The notes beneath the pieces are model-generated. The model searched no databases and was not told the DNA's origin. It saw only the letters and a program-made list of their open reading frames with translations. A program made the position numbers and the translations under genes. This document shows, one piece after another, positions 1 through 9,432 of a DNA stretch of 64,000 nucleotides. Within the stretch, counting starts at the first letter, position 1. Each line of letters begins with the position of its first letter. Origin of the DNA: Acidobacteriaceae bacterium (lineage in GTDB: Bacteria; Acidobacteriota; Terriglobia; Terriglobales; Acidobacteriaceae); assembly GCA_903642225.1 (NCBI GenBank), contig CAHJWI010000003.1:81296-145295 (forward strand). Direction: 5' to 3'.

Positions 1-2766
1 CCCCATATTTACAACGGCAGAGACAAAACCTTTGCCTTCTTTTCATGGGAGCAGTTCCGCCAGACTCTGGGCGGCGTCGCTATCAGCAGCGTACCGACGC
101 TGGCAGAACGTGGAGGCGACTTCTCGGACCGCCTCATCAATGGGCCGAATGGCTCCACCAATCCTTGCGACGGAACAGTTATTCAAAACGGGCAGATTTT
201 CGATCCTGCGACGACACGCACTGTAGGTGGCGTCCGCTGCCGAGACGCCTTTCCGGGCAATCGCATTCCCACGGGTCGCTTCAGCGCAGTTGGACAGAAG
301 ATCGCAGCCTTCTATCCGTTGCCGACGAACAATGCGCTCATCAACAACTACTCTCTGGCATCTGCCTCAGCAATCTACAACACCACCTACACCATCCGCG
401 TGGACCATAATCTGGGAGCGAACGACAAACTATTCGGTTCGTATAGCTCGCGCGAGAATACCCGTCACAACCCAACAAACCAGACCCTGCCGACTCCGGT
501 GGACCCGAATGTCCAGGTGCAGGACTTCCTAACGCACTTTGGCCGTGCGGGGTGGGACCATATCTTCACCAGCACTCTGCTCAATCACTTGAATCTTGGA
601 TATAACCGCTCCAATTCCCAGAATAGCTCTATCTCCTCGAACACAGGCAGTAACTACAACACGCAATTGGGTACTCCGTTCACAACAGGCTTTCCACGAG
701 TAAACGTCGACGGGTACCAGGCACTAAGCCGTAACCAGCTAGATGACGAAATCGACAACGGCATCCGCGTGAACGACTCGATAAGCTGGCAGCTGGGCCG
801 GCACAGCTTGAAATTCGGCATCGATTACAGATATCAACAGTTTTCACCCATCGCTCTTGCACTGATCAATGGGCAACTGAATTTTACGGCGTCGCAGACC
901 AAAGCGTCGCAAACCGGCGGCTTCCAGAACGGCACGGGCAACGGGTTTGCGAGCCTGCTGCTGGGCCAGGGCGACTACGCCACATCGACGCTTCCCGCTC
1001 ATCAGCCAAAGTGGCTGTCGTCTTACTACGCAGCCTTCGCGCAGGACGATTTCAAGATCACAAACAGCCTCGTCTTGAACATCGGTATCCGCTACGACAT
1101 CGACCAGCCACGTGCTGAAGCCCACAACAACACCTCCAATTTCAGCACCACGGCAATCGATCCGAAGAACGGTCGGCCAGGCGCTCTCGTCTTCGGCACA
1201 ACCTGCACCAACTGCAACACACGATGGGCCGACACTTACTTCAAAGACATTGCGCCACGTATCGGCTTCGCATTCTCCCCGTCGTCTTTGCAGAACAAGT
1301 TTGTATTGCGTGGCGGCTACTCGGTTCTGTATGCACCTCTGCAATACACCGACTTTGGCGGAGGCAACATCACCGGCTACTCCGTGCCGACAATTCAGTC
1401 CTCTGACGGATTCGATCCGGCGTATTCAGTGGACGGGGGTGTACGCGCCACAGTGACCGGCACCAACCTTGATCCGGGTTTCTTTGACAGTGGAGACGCG
1501 AATTCACCCACCGTATTCGGCAATTTCATCAAGTCTTCCTACGGGCGACCGGCACAGGTCAACCAGTGGAACCTTCAGGTTCAGCAGGAGCTTGCAAAGG
1601 ACCTGATTCTGACCGTTGGTTATATCGGCTCGTCGGCTGCTCACCTGCGGTCGGGTATTGAAAACATAAACAACATCTCGCCCTCAAATTTTGGCCGCGG
1701 AGACGCGCTGGGGAACTACAACCTAACCGCAAACAATGTCGGCACACCATACACCGGCTTCAATGGCAACGTGCAGCAGGCACTTCGTCCATTTCCTCAA
1801 TATGGGTTCATCGCAACAGATTGCTGCTTGCAGAATGTGGGCCACTCCTCTTACGAGGCCCTTATAGCATCTCTCGAACGTCGCTTCCATGACGGCCTGA
1901 ACGTGCAGGCATCCTACACTTGGTCCAAGTCAATTACCAATGCCGATTCTGCCCTGCCGGGGATCAATGCCGGGGTGAACCAGATTCAGGATCCATTCAA
2001 TTCCAAGAGTCAGAAATCACTGTCCATCCAGGACATCCCTCATACATTCGTTACCAGCTTCATTTACGAATTGCCCTTCGGGAGGAATAAGACATTTTTT
2101 AATTTCAGAAACTCCGCCGCACGTTCGCTTGTTAGCGGATTTGAAATCGGATCTGTGCTGCGCTACCAGTCAGGCCAGCCCACTTCGTTCGGTGGTGCAA
2201 GCGGCATCCCTGGATGGGACAACTTTATCGCCTTTACGCGGATAGGTGCAGGTACCGGAAATCTGGCCAGCAACGCCCGCAAAGGCCACATAGACCCGTT
2301 CCGCAATCTAGAGAATGGCGGCAACGTGAAGGGTCCGGATCCGAATGTTGATTCGGAGTTTAATGGACTTCTACGCAGGGATAATAGCGGCTACAGCGCT
2401 CTGCAGACCAATCCAGCGTTCTACGACCAGAACTCGAGTGGCGTTCTGGGCAATCGCATACTGCGTGCCAATCAGGTGGGAAACTGCGATACCTGTGATA
2501 ACGGTGGCTTCCTCTTCGGCGACGTTCCACGCGTAACTGGAGAACTACGCAACTACCGCTACAATAACGAAGATTTCAGCTTCCTGAAGAAGACACCGTT
2601 GAGTGAGGGTGTGACTCTCTTCCTGAAGGTGGAAATGCTGAACGCATTCAATCGGCATATTTTTGGAACGCCAAGCACCAATCCATACGACAACTTCTAC
2701 GGTGTGCCGACCTACACCATCGACGGTTCGCGTAAAGTCCAACTTACCGGGCGCATTCAGTTCTAA
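1..2766 (+). CDS. TonB-dependent receptor, Oar-like (5' partial)
   Basis: The reading frame is open from the first base of the window, so the N-terminal signal, any carboxypeptidase-regulatory-like domain and the plug are mostly outside. The visible 921 residues begin in a segment reading GRDKTFAFFSWEQFRQ and run through repeated amphipathic strands rich in Asn, Gly, Tyr and Phe (for example YSSREN, SLKFGIDYRYQQ, LVLNIGIRYDI), as expected of an outer-membrane beta-barrel. The chain ends with Phe (VQLTGRIQF), the usual outer-membrane C-terminus. Acidobacteria carry many such Oar/TonB receptors that import oligosaccharides or other ligands. Genes for arabinan breakdown follow within 10 kb, so an arabinan-derived ligand is my inference. 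A strong hairpin terminator follows the stop codon. Confidence 0.9.
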   Translation, partial: PHIYNGRDKTFAFFSWEQFRQTLGGVAISSVPTLAERGGDFSDRLINGPNGSTNPCDGTVIQNGQIFDPATTRTVGGVRCRDAFPGNRIPTGRFSAVGQKIAAFYPLPTNNALINNYSLASASAIYNTTYTIRVDHNLGANDKLFGSYSSRENTRHNPTNQTLPTPVDPNVQVQDFLTHFGRAGWDHIFTSTLLNHLNLGYNRSNSQNSSISSNTGSNYNTQLGTPFTTGFPRVNVDGYQALSRNQLDDEIDNGIRVNDSISWQLGRHSLKFGIDYRYQQFSPIALALINGQLNFTASQTKASQTGGFQNGTGNGFASLLLGQGDYATSTLPAHQPKWLSSYYAAFAQDDFKITNSLVLNIGIRYDIDQPRAEAHNNTSNFSTTAIDPKNGRPGALVFGTTCTNCNTRWADTYFKDIAPRIGFAFSPSSLQNKFVLRGGYSVLYAPLQYTDFGGGNITGYSVPTIQSSDGFDPAYSVDGGVRATVTGTNLDPGFFDSGDANSPTVFGNFIKSSYGRPAQVNQWNLQVQQELAKDLILTVGYIGSSAAHLRSGIENINNISPSNFGRGDALGNYNLTANNVGTPYTGFNGNVQQALRPFPQYGFIATDCCLQNVGHSSYEALIASLERRFHDGLNVQASYTWSKSITNADSALPGINAGVNQIQDPFNSKSQKSLSIQDIPHTFVTSFIYELPFGRNKTFFNFRNSAARSLVSGFEIGSVLRYQSGQPTSFGGASGIPGWDNFIAFTRIGAGTGNLASNARKGHIDPFRNLENGGNVKGPDPNVDSEFNGLLRRDNSGYSALQTNPAFYDQNSSGVLGNRILRANQVGNCDTCDNGGFLFGDVPRVTGELRNYRYNNEDFSFLKKTPLSEGVTLFLKVEMLNAFNRHIFGTPSTNPYDNFYGVPTYTIDGSRKVQLTGRIQF

Positions 2767-2788
2767 ACCCACCATAAACGAGTACTTG

Positions 2789-2826
2789 AACGCAGGAGCA
2801 TTCACATGCTCCTGCGTTTCGTTCTT
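2789..2826 (+). terminator. Intrinsic terminator after the TonB-dependent receptor
   Basis: A perfect 13-bp stem (AACGCAGGAGCAT / ATGCTCCTGCGTT) closes a 4-nt TCAC loop at 2802-2805 and is followed by a T-containing tract (TCGTTCTT). It lies 23 bases after the receptor stop codon. Confidence 0.8.
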
Positions 2827-2837
2827 ATACTCGTACT

Positions 2838-3791
2838 GTGATACGGTTCTCCGATCTTCGCAAAGCTCATAAGACGAGTGTTCCACGGCTCGCGATCAAG
2901 TCGCTGGTGCTAGTAGCGCATTGCGGCACTATTTGCGCCGGGCAGTCCGCCACCATGTCGGCACAGCAACCCGCATCGGCGATGTCAAGCTGTGAGGCCG
3001 ATCTACATGCAGACCCCACCAGCAAAGCGGCGCAGATCTGCGAACGTGAAGCAACCGTTGCCCTTGCGTTGCAGCAGCGCAACCGCGGCGATGCGCAGGC
3101 CTGCTTAGACACACTGGAACGAGGTCGCCGTGCCATCCCGGGTGATGTTGTTCTGCTGCTTGACCTGGGCATCCAGGCTCAGACCATGCATCACCTACAG
3201 CGCGCAGCCGACGTACTGCAACAGGCGCTGTTGCTTGAGCCAGACAACGGCAAAGTCCTCTACGCGCTTGCACGTGTCGAGACAGACCGTCAGCTGTTTG
3301 CGTCCGCCGAGACCCACTATCTCAAATACCTGCGCCAGCAGCCGTCAGACGCAACCGCGCACTATGGGCTTGGTCGCGCATACCAGATGCAACAAAAGGT
3401 CGAGGAGGCTCTGCTTGAATTTCGACGTTCCATCGATCTAATGCCTGTGCAGACGGAAGCGTACTACCAGTTAGGAGAGATTGCCCTTGACGCCGGCGAT
3501 GACGCGCTAGGCTCGGCCATGTTTGCGAAAGTATTGGAGCGCATGGCGACCCATGGCGGCGCACTTACAGGCATGGGCATACTAAATTACCGACGAAAAG
3601 ACTTTGCCGCAGCCCAGCAGTACCTTGCGCAGGCAGTTGCCGATGCTCCCACTTATCAGCCGGCACACTACTACCTCGGTCTCACCGATGCTCGTCTCGG
3701 CTTGAAAGACGCTTCGCAAAAGGAACTGGCCTTGGCGGTTGAGCTTGCAGACGAACAGCAAGGAAAAGGTCGTCCCGTAGCCGTGCAATAA
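2838..3791 (+). CDS. Secreted tetratricopeptide repeat protein
   Basis: 317 residues from a GTG start with a signal-peptide-like N-terminus (basic, then a hydrophobic stretch ending near CAGQSA, about residue 37). From about residue 75 there are successive 34-residue TPR-like helices (ALYALARVETDRQLFASAETHY, AHYGLGRAYQMQQKVEEALLEF, AYYQLGEIALDAGDDALGSAMF, AHYYLGLTDARLG). TPR domains mediate protein-protein contacts and no catalytic motif is visible. The gene sits between a TonB receptor and the arabinose genes; secreted TPR proteins often accompany CRTAC1 proteins in Acidobacteria, and one is encoded at 9433. The start is uncertain because no clear ribosome-binding site precedes the GTG, which lies just beyond a terminator. 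Confidence 0.8.
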   Translation: MIRFSDLRKAHKTSVPRLAIKSLVLVAHCGTICAGQSATMSAQQPASAMSSCEADLHADPTSKAAQICEREATVALALQQRNRGDAQACLDTLERGRRAIPGDVVLLLDLGIQAQTMHHLQRAADVLQQALLLEPDNGKVLYALARVETDRQLFASAETHYLKYLRQQPSDATAHYGLGRAYQMQQKVEEALLEFRRSIDLMPVQTEAYYQLGEIALDAGDDALGSAMFAKVLERMATHGGALTGMGILNYRRKDFAAAQQYLAQAVADAPTYQPAHYYLGLTDARLGLKDASQKELALAVELADEQQGKGRPVAVQ

Positions 3792-3963
3792 GGCGCAGTG
3801 ACAAACGCCCTGTCGCCTCTTTGTCATCCACTTCCCTTCTTGACTTAGAAGATTCGGACACTCCAACGCAGCAGGTGCCATCCGCACAGTCATCATCTGA
3901 CGCAAAGTGACCAGAGTTGGAATGCGATCTTGCCGTTGCTACGCTTGCATGTTTTAATAACCC

Positions 3964-3977
3964 GGTAAACGTTTTCA
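3964..3977. promoter_or_regulatory. LacI-family-like operator upstream of araA
   Basis: GGTAAACGTTTTCA is a near-perfect palindrome centred on CG (TAAACG/CGTTTT), the layout of LacI/CcpA-type operators. It lies 42 bases before the araA start codon. No regulator gene is visible in the window, so the assignment rests on sequence shape and position only. Confidence 0.35.
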
Positions 3978-4018
3978 GCTGCAGCCCTCAGTCTAATATC
4001 AACGGATTACGAGTCCTT

Positions 4019-5500
4019 ATGAACAGTGCAGCACGTGAAGTATGGTTCGTTACTGGCAGTCAACACCTGTATGGCCCCGGTCCACTGGCGCAGGTCGCCG
4101 AGCATTCACAAACTATTACTGCCTCGCTCAATGCAGAAGCTACCCTGCCGGTGCGTGTGGTTTTCAAATCCGTACTGACCACGGCCGACGAGATCCTTCG
4201 TCTCTGCCGTGAGGCCAATTCCGCCGAGAACTGCGTAGGCCTCATCCTGTGGATGCACACCTTCTCGCCGGCAAAAATGTGGATTGCCGGGCTGACCTCA
4301 CTGACGAAACCCTTCCTACACTTGCACACCCAGTACAACCGTGAGCTTCCGTACGCCACCATCGACATGGACTTCATGAATCTGAATCAGGCCGCCCATG
4401 GCGACCGGGAGTTCGGATTCATCACCGCGAGATTGCGCTTAGCGCGCAAGGTCGTCGTGGGTTACTGGCAAGACTCGGAGACGGTGGCGGACATCGCCGC
4501 ATGGTCTCGCGCGGCTTTGGGCTGGAACGAATCACAGACACTCAAGGTCGCCCGCTTTGGCGACAACATGCGAAACGTGGCAGTCACGGAGGGCGACAAG
4601 GTCGAGGCTCAAAAGGTTTTCGGCTACACGGTGTCAGGCTTCGGCATCGGAGACCTGACCGACTGCATGGCCCAGTTTGGGGACGATGACGTTGCCAAGC
4701 TTGTGTCTGAATACCATGACACGTATCTCATCGCTGCGGAACATGACAAACCCGAACCCCTCGCCGTTGCAGCGCGGATTGAACTCGGCTTGCGTGCCTT
4801 TCTGACCGAAGGCGGGTTCGGCGCGTTCACCGACACTTTTGAGGACCTGCACGGCATGGGCCAGCTTCCCGGCATCGCAACGCAGCGGCTCATGGCAAGC
4901 GGCTTCGGCTTTGGTGGCGAGGGTGATTGGAAGACAGCAGCACTCGTCCGCATCATGAAGGTGATGGCGGCGGGCCTGCCCGGGGGCACCAGCTTTATGG
5001 AGGACTACACCTACGACTTTGCCGGCGCGCCCAAGATCCTGGGCTCTCATATGCTTGAGATCTGTCCAAGCATTGCTGCAGGCAAGCCCACGGTTGAGGT
5101 GCATCCTCTCGGCATCGGCGGCAAGTCCGATCCAGTGCGACTGGTCTTCACCTCGCCCGCAGGCGCGGCTGTCGTTGCAAGCATCGTCGACATGGGCAAT
5201 CGCTTTCGCATGATCGTAAATGAGATTGACGTCGTGGACCCGCCGCAGCAGATGCCCAAGCTCCCCGTCGCACGAACGGTTTGGCTGCCCAAACCGAATC
5301 TGAAAGTGGCAGCCGCGGCATGGATCTATGCGGGTGGAGCGCACCATACCGGCTTCTCGCAGGCGCTTACCATGCAACACATGGAAGACTTCGCGGAGAT
5401 TGCAGGTATTGAGTTGGTTCGCATCGACAGCGAGACAAAACTCCACCAGTTGCGGCGAGAACTGACATGGACCGATGCGGCCTACCGCATCGGCCGGTAG
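4019..5500 (+). CDS. araA: L-arabinose isomerase
   Basis: 493 residues, close to the roughly 500 usual for AraA, which interconverts L-arabinose and L-ribulose using Mn2+ in the cytoplasm. The family N-terminus ([13 protein letters not shown]) starts at residue 6, so I chose the ATG at 4019. The frame is open further upstream to 3917, but that part is not AraA-like. Conserved blocks include [24 protein letters not shown], the region with the metal-binding acids ([23 protein letters not shown] and [11 protein letters not shown]), FMEDYTYDF and a late [10 protein letters not shown]. araD follows after 9 bases, so the two are cotranscribed. A LacI-like palindrome lies just upstream. No ribulokinase gene is seen in the window. 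Confidence 0.97.
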   Translation: MNSAAREVWFVTGSQHLYGPGPLAQVAEHSQTITASLNAEATLPVRVVFKSVLTTADEILRLCREANSAENCVGLILWMHTFSPAKMWIAGLTSLTKPFLHLHTQYNRELPYATIDMDFMNLNQAAHGDREFGFITARLRLARKVVVGYWQDSETVADIAAWSRAALGWNESQTLKVARFGDNMRNVAVTEGDKVEAQKVFGYTVSGFGIGDLTDCMAQFGDDDVAKLVSEYHDTYLIAAEHDKPEPLAVAARIELGLRAFLTEGGFGAFTDTFEDLHGMGQLPGIATQRLMASGFGFGGEGDWKTAALVRIMKVMAAGLPGGTSFMEDYTYDFAGAPKILGSHMLEICPSIAAGKPTVEVHPLGIGGKSDPVRLVFTSPAGAAVVASIVDMGNRFRMIVNEIDVVDPPQQMPKLPVARTVWLPKPNLKVAAAAWIYAGGAHHTGFSQALTMQHMEDFAEIAGIELVRIDSETKLHQLRRELTWTDAAYRIGR

Positions 5501-5509
5501 GGCCCACGT

Positions 5510-6217
5510 ATGCTGCTGCAGCGGCTGCGCGAAGAGGTGCTTGAAGCCAACCTGGAACTCGTGCGCCGAGGTCTCGTCCTTTACACCTTCGGCAACGCGT
5601 CCGGTGTCGATCGCGAGCAAGGACTTGTGGTGATTAAGCCCTCCGGCGTCGATTATGATGTGTTGCGGCCGGAGCAGATGGTGATTACGGATCTGCACGG
5701 CAACGTCGTTGAGGGCGAGTTGCGCCCCTCGTCTGACCTTGACACTCATACCCTGCTGTATCGGGAGTTCCCTGCCATTGGTGCCGTCGTGCACACCCAT
5801 TCGGAGTACGCCACCAGCTTTGCGCAGGCAGGCCTGCCGATCCCGGCTTACGGCACAACACACGCAGACTACTTCTATGGACCGGTGCCAGTAACGGCAC
5901 CTTTGAGTGACGACGCCATCTCCGGAAACTATGTGCATGAGACTGGCCTCGCCATCGTGTCGCGTTTCCGCCAGCCAGGTCGCGAAGTGGATCCACTCGC
6001 CATACCGGCATGCCTGGTTGCAGGGCACGCGCCGTTCGTGTGGGGTAAGCATGCCCATGACGCGGCGCACAACGCCGTCGTGCTTGAAGCTGTGGCACGC
6101 ATGGCCTACCGCACTGTCCTACTGCAGGCAAACTGTGCCGGCGTGTCGCAGGCGCTTTTGGACCGTCACTACTTTCGCAAGCACGGTGCAACTGCGACCT
6201 ACGGCCAGAGCACATGA
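5510..6217 (+). CDS. araD: L-ribulose-5-phosphate 4-epimerase
   Basis: 235 residues (E. coli AraD has 231). The class II aldolase/epimerase fold converts L-ribulose-5-phosphate to D-xylulose-5-phosphate by a retro-aldol mechanism with a bound metal. Visible active-site elements are GNASGVD (28-34), KPSGVDYD (43-50), the metal ligands H95 and H97 in VVHTHSEYAT, D120 in HADYFYGP, and H173 in AGHAPFVWGK. The spacing matches the E. coli enzyme almost residue for residue. The gene follows araA by 9 bases. The intermediate kinase AraB is not nearby, so the pathway must be completed by a gene elsewhere. Confidence 0.96.
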   Translation: MLLQRLREEVLEANLELVRRGLVLYTFGNASGVDREQGLVVIKPSGVDYDVLRPEQMVITDLHGNVVEGELRPSSDLDTHTLLYREFPAIGAVVHTHSEYATSFAQAGLPIPAYGTTHADYFYGPVPVTAPLSDDAISGNYVHETGLAIVSRFRQPGREVDPLAIPACLVAGHAPFVWGKHAHDAAHNAVVLEAVARMAYRTVLLQANCAGVSQALLDRHYFRKHGATATYGQST

Positions 6218-6228
6218 TTCGTTCTCGA

Positions 6229-6244
6229 TCAAACGGTAGTTTGA
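6229..6244. repeat. Inverted repeat between araD and the GH51 gene
   Basis: TCAAACGGTAGTTTGA has a perfect 6-bp inverted repeat with a 4-base centre. It lies 25 bases before the GH51 start codon. It could be an operator or a weak processing hairpin; there is no T tract for a terminator. Confidence 0.3.
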
Positions 6245-6268
6245 AGCCCCATTTTTTTCGGAGGTCCC

Positions 6269-8176
6269 ATGAATCGTCTCACTAGCTATGCTTCCGCCTT
6301 CGCCGTGGTGTGCTGCTCGGCGCTTATGCAGGCGCAACAACCTGCTGCCAGAATCACGGTGCAGGTGAATAAGCCACTCCACGCGATCGGGCCAAAGTTC
6401 TACGGCTTGATGACCGAGGAAATCAACTACTCCTACGACGGTGGCCTCTACGGCGAACTGGTGCGCAACCGGACCTTTCAGGACCATGGCTTCGGCGGCG
6501 TCGCCAACTGGAACCTGGATAACATGGGTTCAGCCAGATCCTCAATGGAAGTGGATGAGAACGAAGGTCCAAGTGCCGCACTGGCGCACAGCCTGCGCCT
6601 GGACATCGCGCACGCCGACGCACAGAACAGCGCCGCCGTTCGCAACGAGGGGTACTGGGGCATGGCCCTGTCCCCCAACACGACATACAAAGGTTCGCTG
6701 TACGCAAAGGCAGACGCGGACGGCTTCGGCCCGTTGACCGTGTCGCTTGTCAACGACGTAACTGGGAAGACTCTCGCTTCCACCACGACAACGACCGTTT
6801 CCGGTGACTGGAAAAAATACGAGTTCAACCTGAAAACAGCCCAGATCACCGCATCGTCAAACAATCACCTTCTCATAGCAGCCACACACACAGGTAAGCT
6901 ATGGCTGAGCGTGGTATCGCTGTTTCCGCCCACCTACAAGGGCCGTGAGAATGGCAACCGGCCTGACCTGATGGCATTACTTGCCGGCATGCATCCAAAG
7001 TTCCTCCGCCTGCCCGGGGGCAACTACCTGGAAGGCGATCAGATTGACGAGCGCTTTGACTGGAAGACCACGCTTGGCCCGCTCGTAGACCGCCCCACAC
7101 ATCGCTCTCCGTGGAATTATCAATCGTCCGACGGCATGGGCCTGCTCGAGTTTCTGGAGTGGACAGAGGACCTGAACATCGAACCGGTGCTGGCCGTCTA
7201 CGCCGGGTACTCATTGAAGGGCGATCACATCGCTCCCGGTCCGGCACTGACTCCTTTTTTGGACGACGCTTTGGACGAGATTGAGTTCGTCACGGGCGAC
7301 ACCTCGACCAAGTGGGGCGCGGTTCGCGCAAAGCTCGGCCATCCTGCACCCTTCCCTCTGCAATACGTTGAGATCGGAAACGAGGACTGGTTTGACAAGT
7401 CCAAGAGCTACGACGGCCGCTACACTCAGTACTACAAAGCCATCAAATCCAAATACCCGAATCTGCAGTTGATCGCCACCGCACCGTTAACCCGCATGAA
7501 GCCGGACGTCCTGGATGACCACTACTACAAGCGCGCCGACGAATTCTTCGATTTCGTAAAGCACTACGACACAGCGGACCGCAACGGGCCTAAGATCTTC
7601 GTCGGCGAGTGGGCCACCCGTGAAGGCAGCCCCACCACCAATCTTGGCGCAGCACTGGGTGACGCAGCCTGGATGACGGCAATGGAGCGCAACAGCGACC
7701 TCATTGTCATGGCCTCGTACGCGCCGCTCTTCGTCAACGTCAGTCCAGGCGGCATGCAGTGGGAGAGCGACCTCATCGGCTACGACGCCTCCAGAAGCTA
7801 CGGTTCCCCGGGCTACTACGCACAGGCACTCTTCGGCGAGTTCCTGGGCACAGAGGTCTCTACCTCCCAGTCCTCGAACACTGGCGATCGCTTCTTCTAC
7901 TCCTCCACCGCAGACCCGGCAAAAGGAGAGGTGTACCTGAAACTGGTCAACGCGAACTCCACGCCGCAGCCTGTCAGCCTTGAGTTCGCCGGCACAAAAG
8001 CCCTCTCAAAGAGCGCCACCCTGTACTCCCTTGGCGGCACCAACCCCGCCATCACTAACAGCATTGACGATCCGAAGCGAGTGATTCCGGTGAAGTCAAC
8101 AGTGAAGGTCTCGTCCACGTTCGAACACACCGTGCCGCCATACACCGTTCAGGTCATGGTCTTGCGTAACCGATAA
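6269..8176 (+). CDS. Secreted alpha-L-arabinofuranosidase, GH51
   Basis: 635 residues with a signal peptide (hydrophobic stretch ending SALMQAQQ, about residue 23). GH51 retaining enzymes remove terminal arabinofuranosyl units from arabinan and arabinoxylan. The N-terminal part reads INYSYDGGLYGELVRNRTFQ and is followed by a carbohydrate-binding-like jelly-roll segment (about 70-215). The TIM barrel starts near FLRLPGGNYLEGD. The catalytic acid/base is E372 in YVEIGNEDW and the nucleophile is E447 in IFVGEWATREG. The C-terminal beta domain ends PYTVQVMVLR. An SD-like GGAGG precedes the ATG. Next to araA/araD and a GH43 arabinanase, its natural substrate is most likely arabinan side chains. 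Confidence 0.94.
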   Translation: MNRLTSYASAFAVVCCSALMQAQQPAARITVQVNKPLHAIGPKFYGLMTEEINYSYDGGLYGELVRNRTFQDHGFGGVANWNLDNMGSARSSMEVDENEGPSAALAHSLRLDIAHADAQNSAAVRNEGYWGMALSPNTTYKGSLYAKADADGFGPLTVSLVNDVTGKTLASTTTTTVSGDWKKYEFNLKTAQITASSNNHLLIAATHTGKLWLSVVSLFPPTYKGRENGNRPDLMALLAGMHPKFLRLPGGNYLEGDQIDERFDWKTTLGPLVDRPTHRSPWNYQSSDGMGLLEFLEWTEDLNIEPVLAVYAGYSLKGDHIAPGPALTPFLDDALDEIEFVTGDTSTKWGAVRAKLGHPAPFPLQYVEIGNEDWFDKSKSYDGRYTQYYKAIKSKYPNLQLIATAPLTRMKPDVLDDHYYKRADEFFDFVKHYDTADRNGPKIFVGEWATREGSPTTNLGAALGDAAWMTAMERNSDLIVMASYAPLFVNVSPGGMQWESDLIGYDASRSYGSPGYYAQALFGEFLGTEVSTSQSSNTGDRFFYSSTADPAKGEVYLKLVNANSTPQPVSLEFAGTKALSKSATLYSLGGTNPAITNSIDDPKRVIPVKSTVKVSSTFEHTVPPYTVQVMVLRNR

Positions 8177-8190
8177 GTTGTTTCTCCATC

Positions 8191-8222
8191 AAGGGCCGCC
8201 AAGGTTCGGGCGGCCCTTTCTC
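8191..8222 (+). terminator. Intrinsic terminator after the GH51 gene
   Basis: A 10-bp stem (AAGGGCCGCC / GGCGGCCCTT) with an 8-nt loop is followed by TCTCTT, 15 bases after the GH51 stop. The GH43 gene starts 25 bases further on, so it may depend on partial read-through or its own promoter. Confidence 0.75.
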
Positions 8223-8242
8223 TTCCTGCTGCAGGAGTCACC

Positions 8243-9319
8243 ATGCGACCATCTACGGCTTTTCTGCAAGCGCTACTGTGCCTGAGTGTTGTGTGGCCAT
8301 CTGGCACCTCTGCGGAAGCCCAGGCACCCTCCGCCCCACACCCGTCCGCGCCGGTGGCCATAGCTGTATCGGGTGACGTAGCGGGTGCACATGACCCATC
8401 CATGATCCATGCAGGCGATACATGGTACGTGTTCACAACAGGCAAGGCACCCGACGGCGGTGTTTTCGGCGTGCGCTGCTCGCCAGACCTTCAGGTGTGG
8501 CACAACTGTGGCCATGTCTTTGACGCCATTCCGCAGTGGATCCACCAGCGCAGCCCTGAGACGAAAGAGTTGTGGGCCCCGGATATCTCCTTCGAACACG
8601 GCGAGTTTCGCCTCTACTACGCCTACTCGGCCTTCGGCAAGAACACGTCCGGCATCGCACTGGCCACCAACACGACGCTTGACCGAAACAGCCCGGCATA
8701 CAAATGGCAAGACAAAGGCCTGGTGCTCGAGTCAAAGGTCGAAGATTACTTCAACGCCATTGACCCCAACTATGTCGAAGACCAGGCCCATCACGCATGG
8801 CTGGACTTTGGCAGCTTCTGGAGCGGCATCAAAATGCGTGCTCTCGACGCGAAGACGGGTCTGCTCTCCACCACCGACACCAACATCTACTCCCTGGCGA
8901 CGCGTGGGTCGGCAAGCCCATCGGAGCCGCACGCACCCGGCCTGCCGCCCGATACGCAGGCGGTAGAAGCCCCATTCATCGTGAGCTATGGCGGTTACTT
9001 CTACCTGTTCACATCCTTCGATCTGTGTTGCCGTGGAACGAAAAGCACCTATCGAACCGTGGTGGGCCGTTCGCGGAAAGTTACAGGCCCCTACCTTGAT
9101 CACGCAGGCGTTCCCTTGACGCAGGGCGGCGGCACAGACCTGCTCACAGCGAACGCACGCTGGCTTGGCCCAGGCGGGGAGTCTGTGGTGATGGGCAGCA
9201 CAGGCCAGCCGGACCTGCTTGTTTATCACGCATACGATGCGAACACCGGCAAACCATCCCTCCAGCTTTCTACAATCAGCTGGCAGAACGGCTGGCCGCA
9301 GGCGGCGCTGGCGCAGTAA
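8243..9319 (+). CDS. Secreted endo-1,5-alpha-L-arabinanase, GH43
   Basis: 358 residues with a signal peptide cleaved around TSAEA (residues 22-26). Five-bladed beta-propeller enzymes of this GH43 group hydrolyse the arabinan backbone with inversion. The three catalytic carboxylates are visible: D51 in GAHDPSMI (base), D174 in NAIDPNYVED (pKa modulator) and E242 in AVEAPFIVSYGG (acid). Other family blocks are ELWAPDISF, YYAYSAFGKN, LDFGSFWSGI and FTSFDLCCRG. GH43 is a broad family, but the WAPDISF and SFWSGI blocks favour arabinanase over xylosidase. It pairs with the GH51 enzyme upstream. Confidence 0.92.
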   Translation: MRPSTAFLQALLCLSVVWPSGTSAEAQAPSAPHPSAPVAIAVSGDVAGAHDPSMIHAGDTWYVFTTGKAPDGGVFGVRCSPDLQVWHNCGHVFDAIPQWIHQRSPETKELWAPDISFEHGEFRLYYAYSAFGKNTSGIALATNTTLDRNSPAYKWQDKGLVLESKVEDYFNAIDPNYVEDQAHHAWLDFGSFWSGIKMRALDAKTGLLSTTDTNIYSLATRGSASPSEPHAPGLPPDTQAVEAPFIVSYGGYFYLFTSFDLCCRGTKSTYRTVVGRSRKVTGPYLDHAGVPLTQGGGTDLLTANARWLGPGGESVVMGSTGQPDLLVYHAYDANTGKPSLQLSTISWQNGWPQAALAQ

Positions 9320-9432
9320 GCGTCTTGTCGCGTACGGCAACGTCCATGTAGTCTGTTTGCCGGTAACGTGTCACAGCTCGCAGCTGCTGTCCGTTCTCAG
9401 TCATCAGCGATCGAAGTGGGGCGATACAACGA

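Noticed and set aside
4634..6070. Long minus-strand open frame across araA and araD
   Set aside because: Mirror frame of two confidently identified genes; no recognisable motif.
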